This document shows, piece after piece, positions 1 through 4,960 of a stretch of 7,068 nucleotides of DNA (the first letter of the stretch is position 1; every line of letters starts with the position of its first letter). The notes beneath the pieces were generated by a model that made no database searches, was not told the DNA's origin, and saw only the letters and a list, made by a program, of their open reading frames with translations. This DNA comes from an uncultured Bacteroidales bacterium (GTDB taxonomy: Bacteria; Bacteroidota; Bacteroidia; Bacteroidales; UBA932), in contig CAKUSF010000113.1 of NCBI GenBank assembly GCA_934678915.1, positions 1-7,068 of the forward strand, written 5' to 3'. Both the position numbers and the translations under genes were made by a program.

Positions 1-330
1 CTCTCAGGCGGGGAAAGAAACAGGCTCCACCTTGCGCTGACCCTCAAGGACGAAGGCAATGTCCTACTTCTGGACGAGCCGACGAACGATGTGGATGTCA
101 ACACGATCCGTGCTCTGGAGGACGGCCTTGAGAACTTTGCGGGATGCGCTGTGGTGATTAGCCACGACCGCTGGTTCCTGGACAGAATCGCCACGCACAT
201 CCTCGCCTACGAAGGCGATTCCAACGTGGTGTTCTTCGAGGGCAACTACGCTGAGTACGAGGAGAACCGCAAGGCACGCCTCGGCAACACTGAGCCTAAG
301 AGATTCAAATACAAGAAATTGATGGAATAG
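1..330 (+). CDS. ettA: EttA, energy-dependent translational throttle ABC-F ATPase (C-terminal fragment)
   Basis: This is the last 109 residues of an ABC-F ATPase; the gene begins upstream of the window. ABC-F proteins bind the ribosomal E site and couple ATP hydrolysis to translation; EttA gates entry into the elongation cycle according to the ATP/ADP ratio. It is a soluble cytoplasmic protein with no membrane segments. The visible part is the second nucleotide-binding domain. The signature LSGGE is at fragment residues 1-5, Walker B with the ABC-F hallmark (LLLDEPTND) at about 22-30, and the switch histidine in [10 protein letters not shown] at 53-62. The basic tail ([10 protein letters not shown], 98-107) matches the ending of EttA rather than Uup or resistance-type ABC-F proteins. 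It is intact to its TAG stop. A GC-rich hairpin follows about 20 nt downstream. The family is certain; the EttA subtype is likely, judged from the tail alone. Confidence 0.88.
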   Translation, partial: LSGGERNRLHLALTLKDEGNVLLLDEPTNDVDVNTIRALEDGLENFAGCAVVISHDRWFLDRIATHILAYEGDSNVVFFEGNYAEYEENRKARLGNTEPKRFKYKKLME

Positions 331-348
331 TTATTGCAGTGTTCCGGT

Positions 349-381
349 GTTGGTGCGCTGCGGTGGCGCACCATAATGTTG
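349..381 (+). promoter_or_regulatory. Possible Bacteroidetes-type promoter of the rubredoxin gene
   Basis: TAATGTTG at 374-381 matches the -7 consensus TAnnTTTG at all but one fixed position. GTTG at 349-352 is a near match to the -33 TTTG, with a 21-nt spacer. The predicted transcription start would be near 388, leaving a leader of about a dozen bases. The spacer coincides with the GC-rich hairpin at 351-373, which weakens the case. Read-through from ettA is an equally good explanation. Confidence 0.28.
351..373 (+). terminator. Hairpin after ettA, possible weak terminator
   Basis: A perfect 8-bp stem (TGGTGCGC at 351-358 pairing with GCGCACCA at 366-373) encloses a 7-nt loop. It lies 20 nt after the ettA stop and 27 nt before the rubredoxin start. 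The stem is GC-rich as in an intrinsic terminator, but only TAATGTTG follows instead of a U-run. Termination may therefore be partial, or the hairpin may serve another role. The structure is seen directly; its function is inferred. Confidence 0.4.
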
Positions 382-400
382 CACTAAAACTATAACTGTT

Positions 401-577
401 ATGGCAAGTGACTCAAAAAAGTACGAATGCCTTCGCTGTGGTTGGTTCTATGATCCAGCGGAAGGCGATCCAGACGGTGGCATAAAGCCCGGAACCCCGT
501 TCAAAGACATCCCGAAAGACTGGAAATGCCCGGTCTGCGGAGCATCAAAATCAGATTTCGCGGAATATTCCGAATAA
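401..577 (+). CDS. Rubredoxin
   Basis: This complete 58-residue protein has the usual length of a single-domain rubredoxin. It is a small cytoplasmic electron carrier with one iron atom held by four cysteines. In anaerobes it commonly passes electrons to oxygen- and peroxide-detoxifying enzymes such as rubrerythrin or flavodiiron proteins. The two CxxC knuckles are visible: C10 and C13 (ECLRCGW) and C43 and C46 (KCPVCGA). The family aromatic and turn residues are also present (WFYDP at 15-19, GTPFKDIP at 31-38, W41). The start at 401 gives a normal-length N-terminus, and no Shine-Dalgarno is evident (TATAACTGTT precedes the ATG). It lies 70 nt downstream of ettA on the same strand and converges with the flavoprotein gene. 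No redox partner is encoded next to it, so its specific acceptor cannot be inferred. The gene is short and easily missed by a length cut-off. Confidence 0.95.
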   Translation: MASDSKKYECLRCGWFYDPAEGDPDGGIKPGTPFKDIPKDWKCPVCGASKSDFAEYSE

Positions 578-607
578 CCTTCCGCAAGACTTGCAAATTG
601 AGCACAG

Positions 608-630
608 GTCACTGAGCTTGTCGAAGTGAC
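608..630 (+). repeat. Palindromic repeat copy A (intergenic)
   Basis: This is a 23-nt element with 6-bp perfect arms, GTCACT (608-613) and AGTGAC (625-630), around the 11-nt loop GAGCTTGTCGA (614-624). It shares this layout and core with the two copies inside the flavoprotein gene. An outer 7-bp inverted repeat, TGCAAAT (592-598) with ATTTGCA (631-637), can extend the stem if nine left-side bases (599-607) bulge out. It lies in the 3' region after rubredoxin, so it would be present in that transcript and could act as an RNA hairpin. It is REP/BIME-like by structure; I see no transposase. Confidence 0.75.
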
Positions 631-652
631 ATTTGCATCATTGATTCACCAA

Positions 653-692
653 AATGGTTGGCACGTTTTGACAAACTCAGCGGCCAACCATT
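653..692. terminator. Bidirectional intrinsic terminator between convergent genes
   Basis: A perfect 10-bp stem joins AATGGTTGGC (653-662) and GCCAACCATT (683-692) around a 20-nt loop. On the plus strand it is followed by ATTTTG, which suits the rubredoxin transcript. On the minus strand the arm ends in ATT and runs into TTGG, which suits the flavoprotein transcript. The right arm overlaps the last two bases of the flavoprotein stop codon. The loop can pair further at its base (664-665 with 681-682) and contains a decayed copy of the local palindromic repeat. Confidence 0.65.
662..684 (-). repeat. Probable decayed palindromic repeat copy D (terminator loop)
   Basis: The plus-strand 15-mer TTTTGACAAACTCAG (666-680) matches the repeat core CTTCGACAAGCTCAG at 12 of 15 positions, and all three differences are transitions. 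At the place where intact copies have 6-bp arms, four loop-proximal positions can still pair (667-679, 666-680 as a wobble, 665-681, 664-682). The orientation is the same as copy B. It could be chance, but the combination of core match and arm geometry favours a degenerated copy absorbed into the terminator. Confidence 0.4.
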
Positions 693-2028
693 ATTTTGTA
701 GCAATGGATTGGGCTATGACATAGCCCATTGACCAGGCTGCTTGCAGATTAAATCCTCCCGTAATCGCGTCAACATCAAGGACTTCGCCTGCGAAATAGA
801 GTCCCGGATGAGTCTTGCATTCAAGTGTGCTGAGGTTAATGTTGGACAAGGCGACACCTCCACAGGTAACGAACTCCTCCTTGAAACGGCTCTTTCCGCG
901 GACTTGGTACTCATCGTTACTCAAGGTGTTCACAAGACGATTCATTCCTTTTGAGCCAAGTTCTGCCCAGCGGGCATCTTCCCGGATGCCGCTCTTGGAA
1001 ATCAAGTAGTTCCAAAGTCTAGAAGGCAATTCTGATGGATGAGTGTTGAGTATTAATTTCTGTGGATTGGCATTGGACAGTGACTGGATTCTACTTCTGA
1101 CATCTAGCTCGCTTGCATCTCCGAACCAATTCACGGAAAGATTGGCAGAATATTCATTGTCAACTAGATAGCGGGCCGCATAAGAAGAGAGTTTCAAGAT
1201 CACCGGGCCACTCATTCCCCAATGGGTAATAAGAAGAGGACCGTTGGCCTTGAATTTCGTCCCGGCAAGAGATGCACTGGCATTCTCGACCACGGTGCCC
1301 ATCAACTCTCGGACAGGACTGTCGGGAAGGTTGAAAGTGAAAAGGGATGGGATAGGAGGGATGATTTCCAAATTCAGGGCGTCTAGGAATCCTAAGCCTG
1401 AGAGTTTCGGGCTGCCACCGGTGGTGACAATCACGATGTCTGCGGAATAATCGAGTCTATGCTGTCGTTGAGAATTTGGGAGTGTCGGCCCTTCGACAAG
1501 CTCAGGGACCGGATTTACTGGCGCAGGGGCTGAACAAACTGGTCGCTGAGCCTGTCGAAGCGACTGTTTACCGGAAAATTCAGTAGAAAGCGTGTAGCCG
1601 CCTTCTGGGCGTGGAAATATTCCTGTGACTTTATGTTTTGTGCGGAGCACGACTCCTTCCTGACGCATCCGGGCAAGCAGAGAATTAACGATCTCCATCG
1701 CGTTCTGCGAAGCGGGGAAAACGCAATGATCACTCTGAAGGACAAGTCGCACGCCTTCATTCTCGAACCAACGACATGTGTCATTGTTGTCAAAAGAGCG
1801 GAAAAGACGCTTCATCAACTTGTCTCCGCGAGGATAGGCTTCAGACAGAGAAGATATTCCTTCAAAGGAATTGGTCAGATTGCACCGCCCTCCCCCAGTG
1901 ATCGCCACCTTGGCCAAAGCCTTCAGCCCCGCCTCAAAGACCTCCACCGAAGCGGAAGGAATCCTCCGTTTCAGTTCAATGGCGCAGAAACACCCCGCTG
2001 CCCCGGCCCCAATCACAGCAACTTTCAT
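691..2028 (-). CDS. HI0933/BaiN-family NAD(P)/FAD-dependent oxidoreductase with in-frame repeat insert
   Basis: This 445-residue flavoprotein belongs to the HI0933-like family (E. coli YhiN, clostridial BaiN). These are soluble FAD enzymes; most members have no established substrate, and the bile-acid role proposed for BaiN should not be transferred on homology alone. The dinucleotide-binding motif GAGAAG is at 7-12, followed by an acidic strand end at 29-32 (EVFE). The family signature TGGGRCNLTN is at 44-53, the second FAD motif with TTGG at 202-205, TCGGV at 388-392, and the C-terminal FAD-contacting segment (FAGEVLDVDAITGGFNLQ) at 412-429. The Rossmann strand begins at residue 2, so the start at 2028 is firm. 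Residues about 155-181 are encoded by two inverted palindromic repeats and a spacer. They fall between the beta-strand region ending near YTLSTEF (145-151) and the SADIVIVTTGG strand (195-205), where I expect a short linker. Without them the length would be about 419, closer to what I recall for the family (around 400). All key motifs are intact, so the gene is probably functional. Confidence 0.92.
   Translation of the reverse strand: MKVAVIGAGAAGCFCAIELKRRIPSASVEVFEAGLKALAKVAITGGGRCNLTNSFEGISSLSEAYPRGDKLMKRLFRSFDNNDTCRWFENEGVRLVLQSDHCVFPASQNAMEIVNSLLARMRQEGVVLRTKHKVTGIFPRPEGGYTLSTEFSGKQSLRQAQRPVCSAPAPVNPVPELVEGPTLPNSQRQHRLDYSADIVIVTTGGSPKLSGLGFLDALNLEIIPPIPSLFTFNLPDSPVRELMGTVVENASASLAGTKFKANGPLLITHWGMSGPVILKLSSYAARYLVDNEYSANLSVNWFGDASELDVRSRIQSLSNANPQKLILNTHPSELPSRLWNYLISKSGIREDARWAELGSKGMNRLVNTLSNDEYQVRGKSRFKEEFVTCGGVALSNINLSTLECKTHPGLYFAGEVLDVDAITGGFNLQAAWSMGYVIAQSIATK
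1487..1509 (-). repeat. Palindromic repeat copy B
   Basis: Read on the minus strand it has arms GTCCCT (1509-1504) and AGGGCC (1492-1487) around the loop GAGCTTGTCGA (1503-1493), which is identical to the loop of copy A. Five of six arm pairs are intact, with one T/C mismatch at the second position. It encodes the VPELVEG part of the inserted peptide. Confidence 0.72.
1542..1564 (+). repeat. Palindromic repeat copy C
   Basis: The arms GTCGCT (1542-1547) and AGCGAC (1559-1564) pair perfectly around the loop GAGCCTGTCGA (1548-1558), which differs from copies A and B by one transition. It has the same orientation as copy A and is opposite to copy B. It is translated on the minus strand as the SLRQAQR part of the inserted peptide. 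Confidence 0.75.
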
Positions 2029-2032
2029 AATG

Positions 2033-2040
2033 CAAACCTA
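2033..2040 (-). promoter_or_regulatory. Candidate -7 promoter box of the flavoprotein gene
   Basis: On the minus strand TAGGTTTG exactly matches the Bacteroidetes -7 consensus TAnnTTTG, but only four bases (CATT) separate it from the ATG at 2028. Because the GxGxxG strand fixes the start codon, this promoter would give a leaderless or nearly leaderless mRNA. No -33 TTTG at the usual 19-21 nt spacing is present; a TTTG lies only 14 nt upstream. A promoter further upstream, in AT-rich sequence with the 10-bp palindrome ATTCATGAAT (2058-2067), is an alternative. Confidence 0.35.
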
Positions 2041-2129
2041 CACAAATTATTTGACAAATTCATGAATATTATCAATCAATAAACAGCCACAGAATCTATA
2101 TGAATAGCGAAATAGCGGTGTGGAATAAA

Positions 2130-2161
2130 CTTGGTGGATTGCCATTTAGTGAATATCTTTG
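2130..2161 (+). promoter_or_regulatory. Candidate Bacteroidetes-type promoter of the MATE-DUF3737 operon
   Basis: TATCTTTG at 2154-2161 matches the -7 consensus TAnnTTTG exactly. CTTG at 2130-2133 is a near match to the -33 TTTG, with a 20-nt spacer, within the usual range. Transcription would begin near 2166-2170. That makes the ATG at 2170 leaderless, or leaves a leader of about 55 nt for the internal ATG at 2224. Confidence 0.5.
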
Positions 2162-2169
2162 CATAGTTT

Positions 2170-3546
2170 ATGGCCTCCGGACAGAAAGACATACTCCTCG
2201 GAATGATCCGAAGGGGGCAACCGATGACCCTCGGACAGCAGATTCGACTTACGATTCTGCTGAGTCTTCCTGCCATAGCGGCACAGGTCTCATCCATCCT
2301 GATGCAGTACATCGATGCAGGAATGGTCGGTCACCTTGGGGCCAATCAGTCCGCATCAATAGGTCTGGTAGCCACAACAACTTGGATCATGGGTGGATTC
2401 CAGTCCGGGGCCAGCTCAGGATTCTCCGTCCAGATCGCCCATCTTTGTGGAGCGCAGGATTTCAAGGGCGCCAGAGCCGTGATGAGGCAAGGGCTCACCA
2501 CCGTGTTCATCATCGGACTAGTTCTCGCTGTGATCGGTGTAAGCATCAGCGGAGCACTCCCCAACTGGCTTGGCGGGACTCCGGAGATAAATAAAGACGC
2601 ATCGGAATATTTCTGGATATATTCAGCGTTCATTCCGATAGGCGCTGTCGGATGGGCCGCGAACTCTATGCTACAAGCCAGCGGCAACATGAAGATTCCG
2701 AGCCTTATGTACACCGGAATGTGCGCCCTAGACGTGGTGTTCAACTACATATTCATTTACATCTATGACATGGGAGTGGCAGGAGCCGCATTGGGGACGG
2801 GGGCAGCTCAGGTCGTCACCTCCATATTCGTGATCTGGTATATTCTTAGACGTTCCAAAGAATTGAATATCAAGGGGGAACAAGGCACGTTCGTTCCTCA
2901 GCGCAAAACTGTGCGCAATGCTTGGGGCATCACCGCTCCGATGTGGCTCCAAAACATCATCATGAGAGGTTCGCACATTATGAGCACCATCATCGTGGCT
3001 CCTCTCGGCCCGATTTCCATAGCTGCCAACTCACTAGCCATAATTGCAGAGAGTTTCTGCTACATGCCAGGCTACGGAATAGAGGAAGCTGCCACTACAC
3101 TTGTAGGGCAGAGCCTCGGAGCCAAACGTCGTGATGTTGCCAAGCGTTTCTCGCAGATTACCATGCTGATGGCCGCTGGAATCATGACATTATTGGGAGC
3201 ACTCATGTTCATCTTCGCTACAGACCTAATGATGCTTCTGAGCTCAGATCCCGATGTCATCGAACTTGGGGCTAAAGTGTTGAGAATCGAAGCCTTCGCA
3301 GAGACTCTCTACGCATTCTCAATCGCAGGCTACGGTTCTTGCGTTGGCGGAGGCGACACGCTAGTGCCAAGTGTGATAAACTTCGGAAGCATGTGGGTGG
3401 TCCGCATAGGACTGGCACTGATTTTGACGCCTCGGATGGGCCTCACAGGCTATTGGATTGCCATGTGCATTGAGCTAAATGTCCGCGGACTGCTGTTCTA
3501 CTGGAGACTTCGCGGAGAGAAATGGATGAAACTAAAGATTACTTGA
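2170..3546 (+). CDS. MATE-family efflux transporter
   Basis: This 458-residue integral inner-membrane protein is a Na+- or H+-coupled antiporter of the MATE family (MOP superfamily), which exports drugs and other organic, often cationic, compounds. Two homologous MatE halves are visible, about residues 20-230 and 245-448, with roughly twelve hydrophobic segments. The first half opens with LLSLPAIAAQVSSILMQYIDAGMVGHLG (30-57), and the second has the equivalent APMWLQNIIMRGSHIMSTIIVAPLG (256-280). Family features include the loop after the second segment (AHLCGAQDF, 90-98), MLQASGNMKIPSLM (167-180), and VGQSLGAKRRDVAKR (312-326) mirroring the first-half loop. The length is normal for the family. 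The start is uncertain: the ATG at 2170 follows a promoter-like box too closely for a leader. The ATG at 2224 has AAGGGGG six nt upstream and would begin at MTLGQQIRL, which is closer to typical MATE N-termini. The substrate cannot be predicted. It is co-directional with the DUF3737 gene 4 nt downstream. Confidence 0.93.
   Translation: MASGQKDILLGMIRRGQPMTLGQQIRLTILLSLPAIAAQVSSILMQYIDAGMVGHLGANQSASIGLVATTTWIMGGFQSGASSGFSVQIAHLCGAQDFKGARAVMRQGLTTVFIIGLVLAVIGVSISGALPNWLGGTPEINKDASEYFWIYSAFIPIGAVGWAANSMLQASGNMKIPSLMYTGMCALDVVFNYIFIYIYDMGVAGAALGTGAAQVVTSIFVIWYILRRSKELNIKGEQGTFVPQRKTVRNAWGITAPMWLQNIIMRGSHIMSTIIVAPLGPISIAANSLAIIAESFCYMPGYGIEEAATTLVGQSLGAKRRDVAKRFSQITMLMAAGIMTLLGALMFIFATDLMMLLSSDPDVIELGAKVLRIEAFAETLYAFSIAGYGSCVGGGDTLVPSVINFGSMWVVRIGLALILTPRMGLTGYWIAMCIELNVRGLLFYWRLRGEKWMKLKIT
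2211..2226 (+). promoter_or_regulatory. Shine-Dalgarno-like site before an alternative MATE start
   Basis: AAGGGGG at 2211-2217 lies six nt before the in-frame ATG at 2224. This is the best ribosome-binding-like sequence in the intergenic and early coding region. Starting there removes 18 hydrophilic residues and gives a 440-residue MATE protein. Shine-Dalgarno use is weak in Bacteroidetes, so this supports but does not decide the start. Confidence 0.35.
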
Positions 3547-3550
3547 AGAT

Positions 3551-4396
3551 ATGGAAAAGATCATCAACCAAGAGTTCGGTGGAGAGAGACCGCTGTACTG
3601 CAAGCACGACCTCTATCTTGAGAACGTCAAAATCCACGCTGGAGAATCAGCGCTAAAAGAGACCGGCAACATAACCGCTGTTCATTGTCAGTTCGAAGGC
3701 AAGTACCCTTTCTGGGAATGCGATGGATTCGTCATAAAGGATAGTCTTCTTACCGTAGGAGCTCGCTCCGGACTTTGGTATTCAATGAATTGCGAAATTT
3801 ATGACACAATCATTGATGCACCGAAGACTTTCCGAAGAATGGATGGAATCAAGCTAAAGAACGTCCAGATTCCGGGTGGAACCGAGACCTTCTGGGATTG
3901 CCGGAACATAGTAATAGAGGACTCTGTCATTGACAGAGCCGACTATGTGTTTATGCACTGCGAGAATGTCAAGCTGACCAATGTCAAACTGAACGGCAAC
4001 TACAGTTTTCAGTACGCAAAAAACGTAGAGATCAGAAACTGCGTCCTGAACTCAAAGGATTCTTTCTGGGAATCAGAGAACGTTACCGTCATTGACTCTG
4101 TCATCAATGGTGAATATCTCGCCTGGTACTCAAAGAACCTCCGTCTCGTACGCTGCCACATCACTGAAACGCAGCCACTATGCTATTGCGATGACCTTGT
4201 CCTTGAGGATTGCACAATGGGCTCTGACGCAGATCTTGCTTTTGAATATTCCTCAGTCAAAGCCACGGTCAAGGGGCATGTTCCTTCAATTAAGAATCCA
4301 CGCACAGGTTTCATACGCTACGGCTCCGTTGGTGAGATCATTCTTGACCAGAACATTAAGGCTCCTGGTGACTGTATTCTAAAAGAAATTCACTAA
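3551..4396 (+). CDS. DUF3737 family protein, predicted right-handed beta-helix
   Basis: This 281-residue protein is recognised as DUF3737, a family of unknown function. No signal peptide or membrane segment is visible, so it is probably cytoplasmic. The sequence is built from imperfect repeats of 19-21 residues. Aromatic or hydrophobic repeat starts are at F54, L75, F94, F114, F134, F153, F172, A191 and L210, giving about nine coils. Several follow the pattern [FW]W-x-[CS]-x-N-[IV]-x-[ILV]-x-[DN]-[SC]-x-[IV], for example FWDCRNIVIEDSVI (114-127) and FWESENVTVIDSVI (172-185). Stacked Trp, Cys and Asn columns fit a parallel beta-helix. The N-terminus (NQEFGGERPLY) and a C-terminal cap (GEIILDQ, 261-267) flank the repeats. 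It starts 4 nt after the MATE stop, so the two are likely co-transcribed. No catalytic residues can be assigned. A link to the transporter's substrate or export is only inference from position. Confidence 0.88.
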   Translation: MEKIINQEFGGERPLYCKHDLYLENVKIHAGESALKETGNITAVHCQFEGKYPFWECDGFVIKDSLLTVGARSGLWYSMNCEIYDTIIDAPKTFRRMDGIKLKNVQIPGGTETFWDCRNIVIEDSVIDRADYVFMHCENVKLTNVKLNGNYSFQYAKNVEIRNCVLNSKDSFWESENVTVIDSVINGEYLAWYSKNLRLVRCHITETQPLCYCDDLVLEDCTMGSDADLAFEYSSVKATVKGHVPSIKNPRTGFIRYGSVGEIILDQNIKAPGDCILKEIH

Positions 4397-4890
4397 GCTT
4401 CCGGAATCTCGTTATTGGAAGGGATTGAGAATGGCGACTTGCCAGAACCGACAGTGAACTCGTCTTCCTTCGGTGTGGCAGGTTGAACTTCGTACATTCC
4501 TGGACGGCTGCCAGAAGTCAGTTTGGTAAACTCTTCTTCGGTGATCATCTTGCAGTTACCGTTGAACTTAGCATCAAGCTCCACCTGAAGCCTTCTGATG
4601 TGAAGATCACCATCCACAACGCACGTGTCCTTAAGGGTCAATGTGTCCTTCACAAAGAAGTTTCCGTTTATCTTTCCCCAAAAGTCTGCGTTGTTACAGA
4701 TGATGTCACCCTTAATGACAGCCTTCTCACCGACAACAACCTTCGCCTGGGAGAAGATACGCCCTTCAAATGTACCATCTATTCTTATGTCATTAGGAGA
4801 TGTAATCTCACCTTTTATTACCGAACCGGCTGATATTCTGCTGATATCATTTACACTAGCAGAATCAGATGAACCATAATTCGCACCCAT
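4393..4890 (-). CDS. Bactofilin family polymer-forming cytoskeletal protein
   Basis: This 165-residue protein has the bactofilin (DUF583) layout: a short disordered N-terminus (1-16), a beta-helical core at about 17-118, and a flexible proline-containing tail (about 126-165). Bactofilins self-assemble without nucleotide into filaments near the membrane and act in cell shape, polarity or envelope organisation. Core hallmarks are I18-S-x-G-S-V-I-K-G-E (18-28), IRIDGTFEGRI (35-45) and later strands with regular hydrophobic-glycine spacing (VVVGEKAVIKGDI, 51-63; CVVDGDLHI, 90-98). No transmembrane segment is present. The start at 4890 gives a typical N-terminus; no Shine-Dalgarno precedes it, only AT-rich sequence. 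A strong terminator separates it from secA upstream, so it is probably transcribed from its own promoter between 4891 and 4913. I could not find a clean TAnnTTTG box there; TAAAATTTG on the minus strand has one extra spacer base. Its stop overlaps that of the convergent DUF3737 gene. Confidence 0.92.
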   Translation of the reverse strand: MGANYGSSDSASVNDISRISAGSVIKGEITSPNDIRIDGTFEGRIFSQAKVVVGEKAVIKGDIICNNADFWGKINGNFFVKDTLTLKDTCVVDGDLHIRRLQVELDAKFNGNCKMITEEEFTKLTSGSRPGMYEVQPATPKEDEFTVGSGKSPFSIPSNNEIPEA

Positions 4891-4913
4891 AATATTCTTA
4901 TATCAAATTTTAA

Positions 4914-4940
4914 AGATTGCCTCATGTGGTGAGGCAATCT
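4914..4940 (-). terminator. Intrinsic terminator downstream of secA
   Basis: A perfect 11-bp stem joins AGATTGCCTCA (4914-4924) and TGAGGCAATCT (4930-4940) around a 5-nt loop. On the minus strand it begins 20 nt after the secA stop and runs into TTTAAAATTTG. It fits a classic rho-independent terminator and separates secA transcription from bactofilin. AT-rich sequence on the other side (ATTTTATC) could also allow plus-strand termination. Confidence 0.78.
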
Positions 4941-4960
4941 ATTTTATCATTATTTAACTA

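Larger units (their letters stand above)
1487..1564. repeat. Inverted repeat pair inserted in frame within the flavoprotein gene
   Basis: This 78-nt block equals 26 codons and consists of palindrome copy B (1487-1509), a 32-nt spacer (1510-1541) and palindrome copy C (1542-1564) in opposite orientation. It is a head-to-head arrangement like a minimal BIME. On the minus strand it is read without a stop. Copy C gives approximately SLRQAQR and copy B gives VPELVEG, separated by a proline/alanine-rich spacer peptide. From recall, such peptides recur in unrelated predicted proteins of environmental bacteria, as expected for a translated DNA repeat. The exact insertion boundaries are unknown, and I see no clear target-site duplication. 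Confidence 0.72.

Noticed and set aside
608..1564. Possible CRISPR array from the repeated 23-nt palindromes
   Set aside because: There are only three clear copies, in mixed orientation and irregularly spaced, with two inside a gene. No array or cas gene is present.
1487..1564. Flavoprotein gene considered a pseudogene disrupted by the repeat insert
   Set aside because: The frame is maintained through the insert, and all downstream FAD and C-terminal motifs are present. Nothing indicates loss of function.
1633..2082. 149-codon plus-strand open frame opposite the flavoprotein gene
   Set aside because: It lies antisense to well-conserved FAD-binding coding sequence, and its translation shows no recognisable motif. 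It is a shadow frame.
2100..2594. 164-codon plus-strand open frame overlapping the MATE start
   Set aside because: It runs in another frame through the first MATE half. Its translation is rich in Arg, His and Ser without domain features, whereas the MATE frame is clearly the coding one.
4483..4833. 116-codon plus-strand frame opposite bactofilin
   Set aside because: It is the complement of the bactofilin beta-helical core. The minus-strand frame has the family hallmarks, so this one is a shadow.
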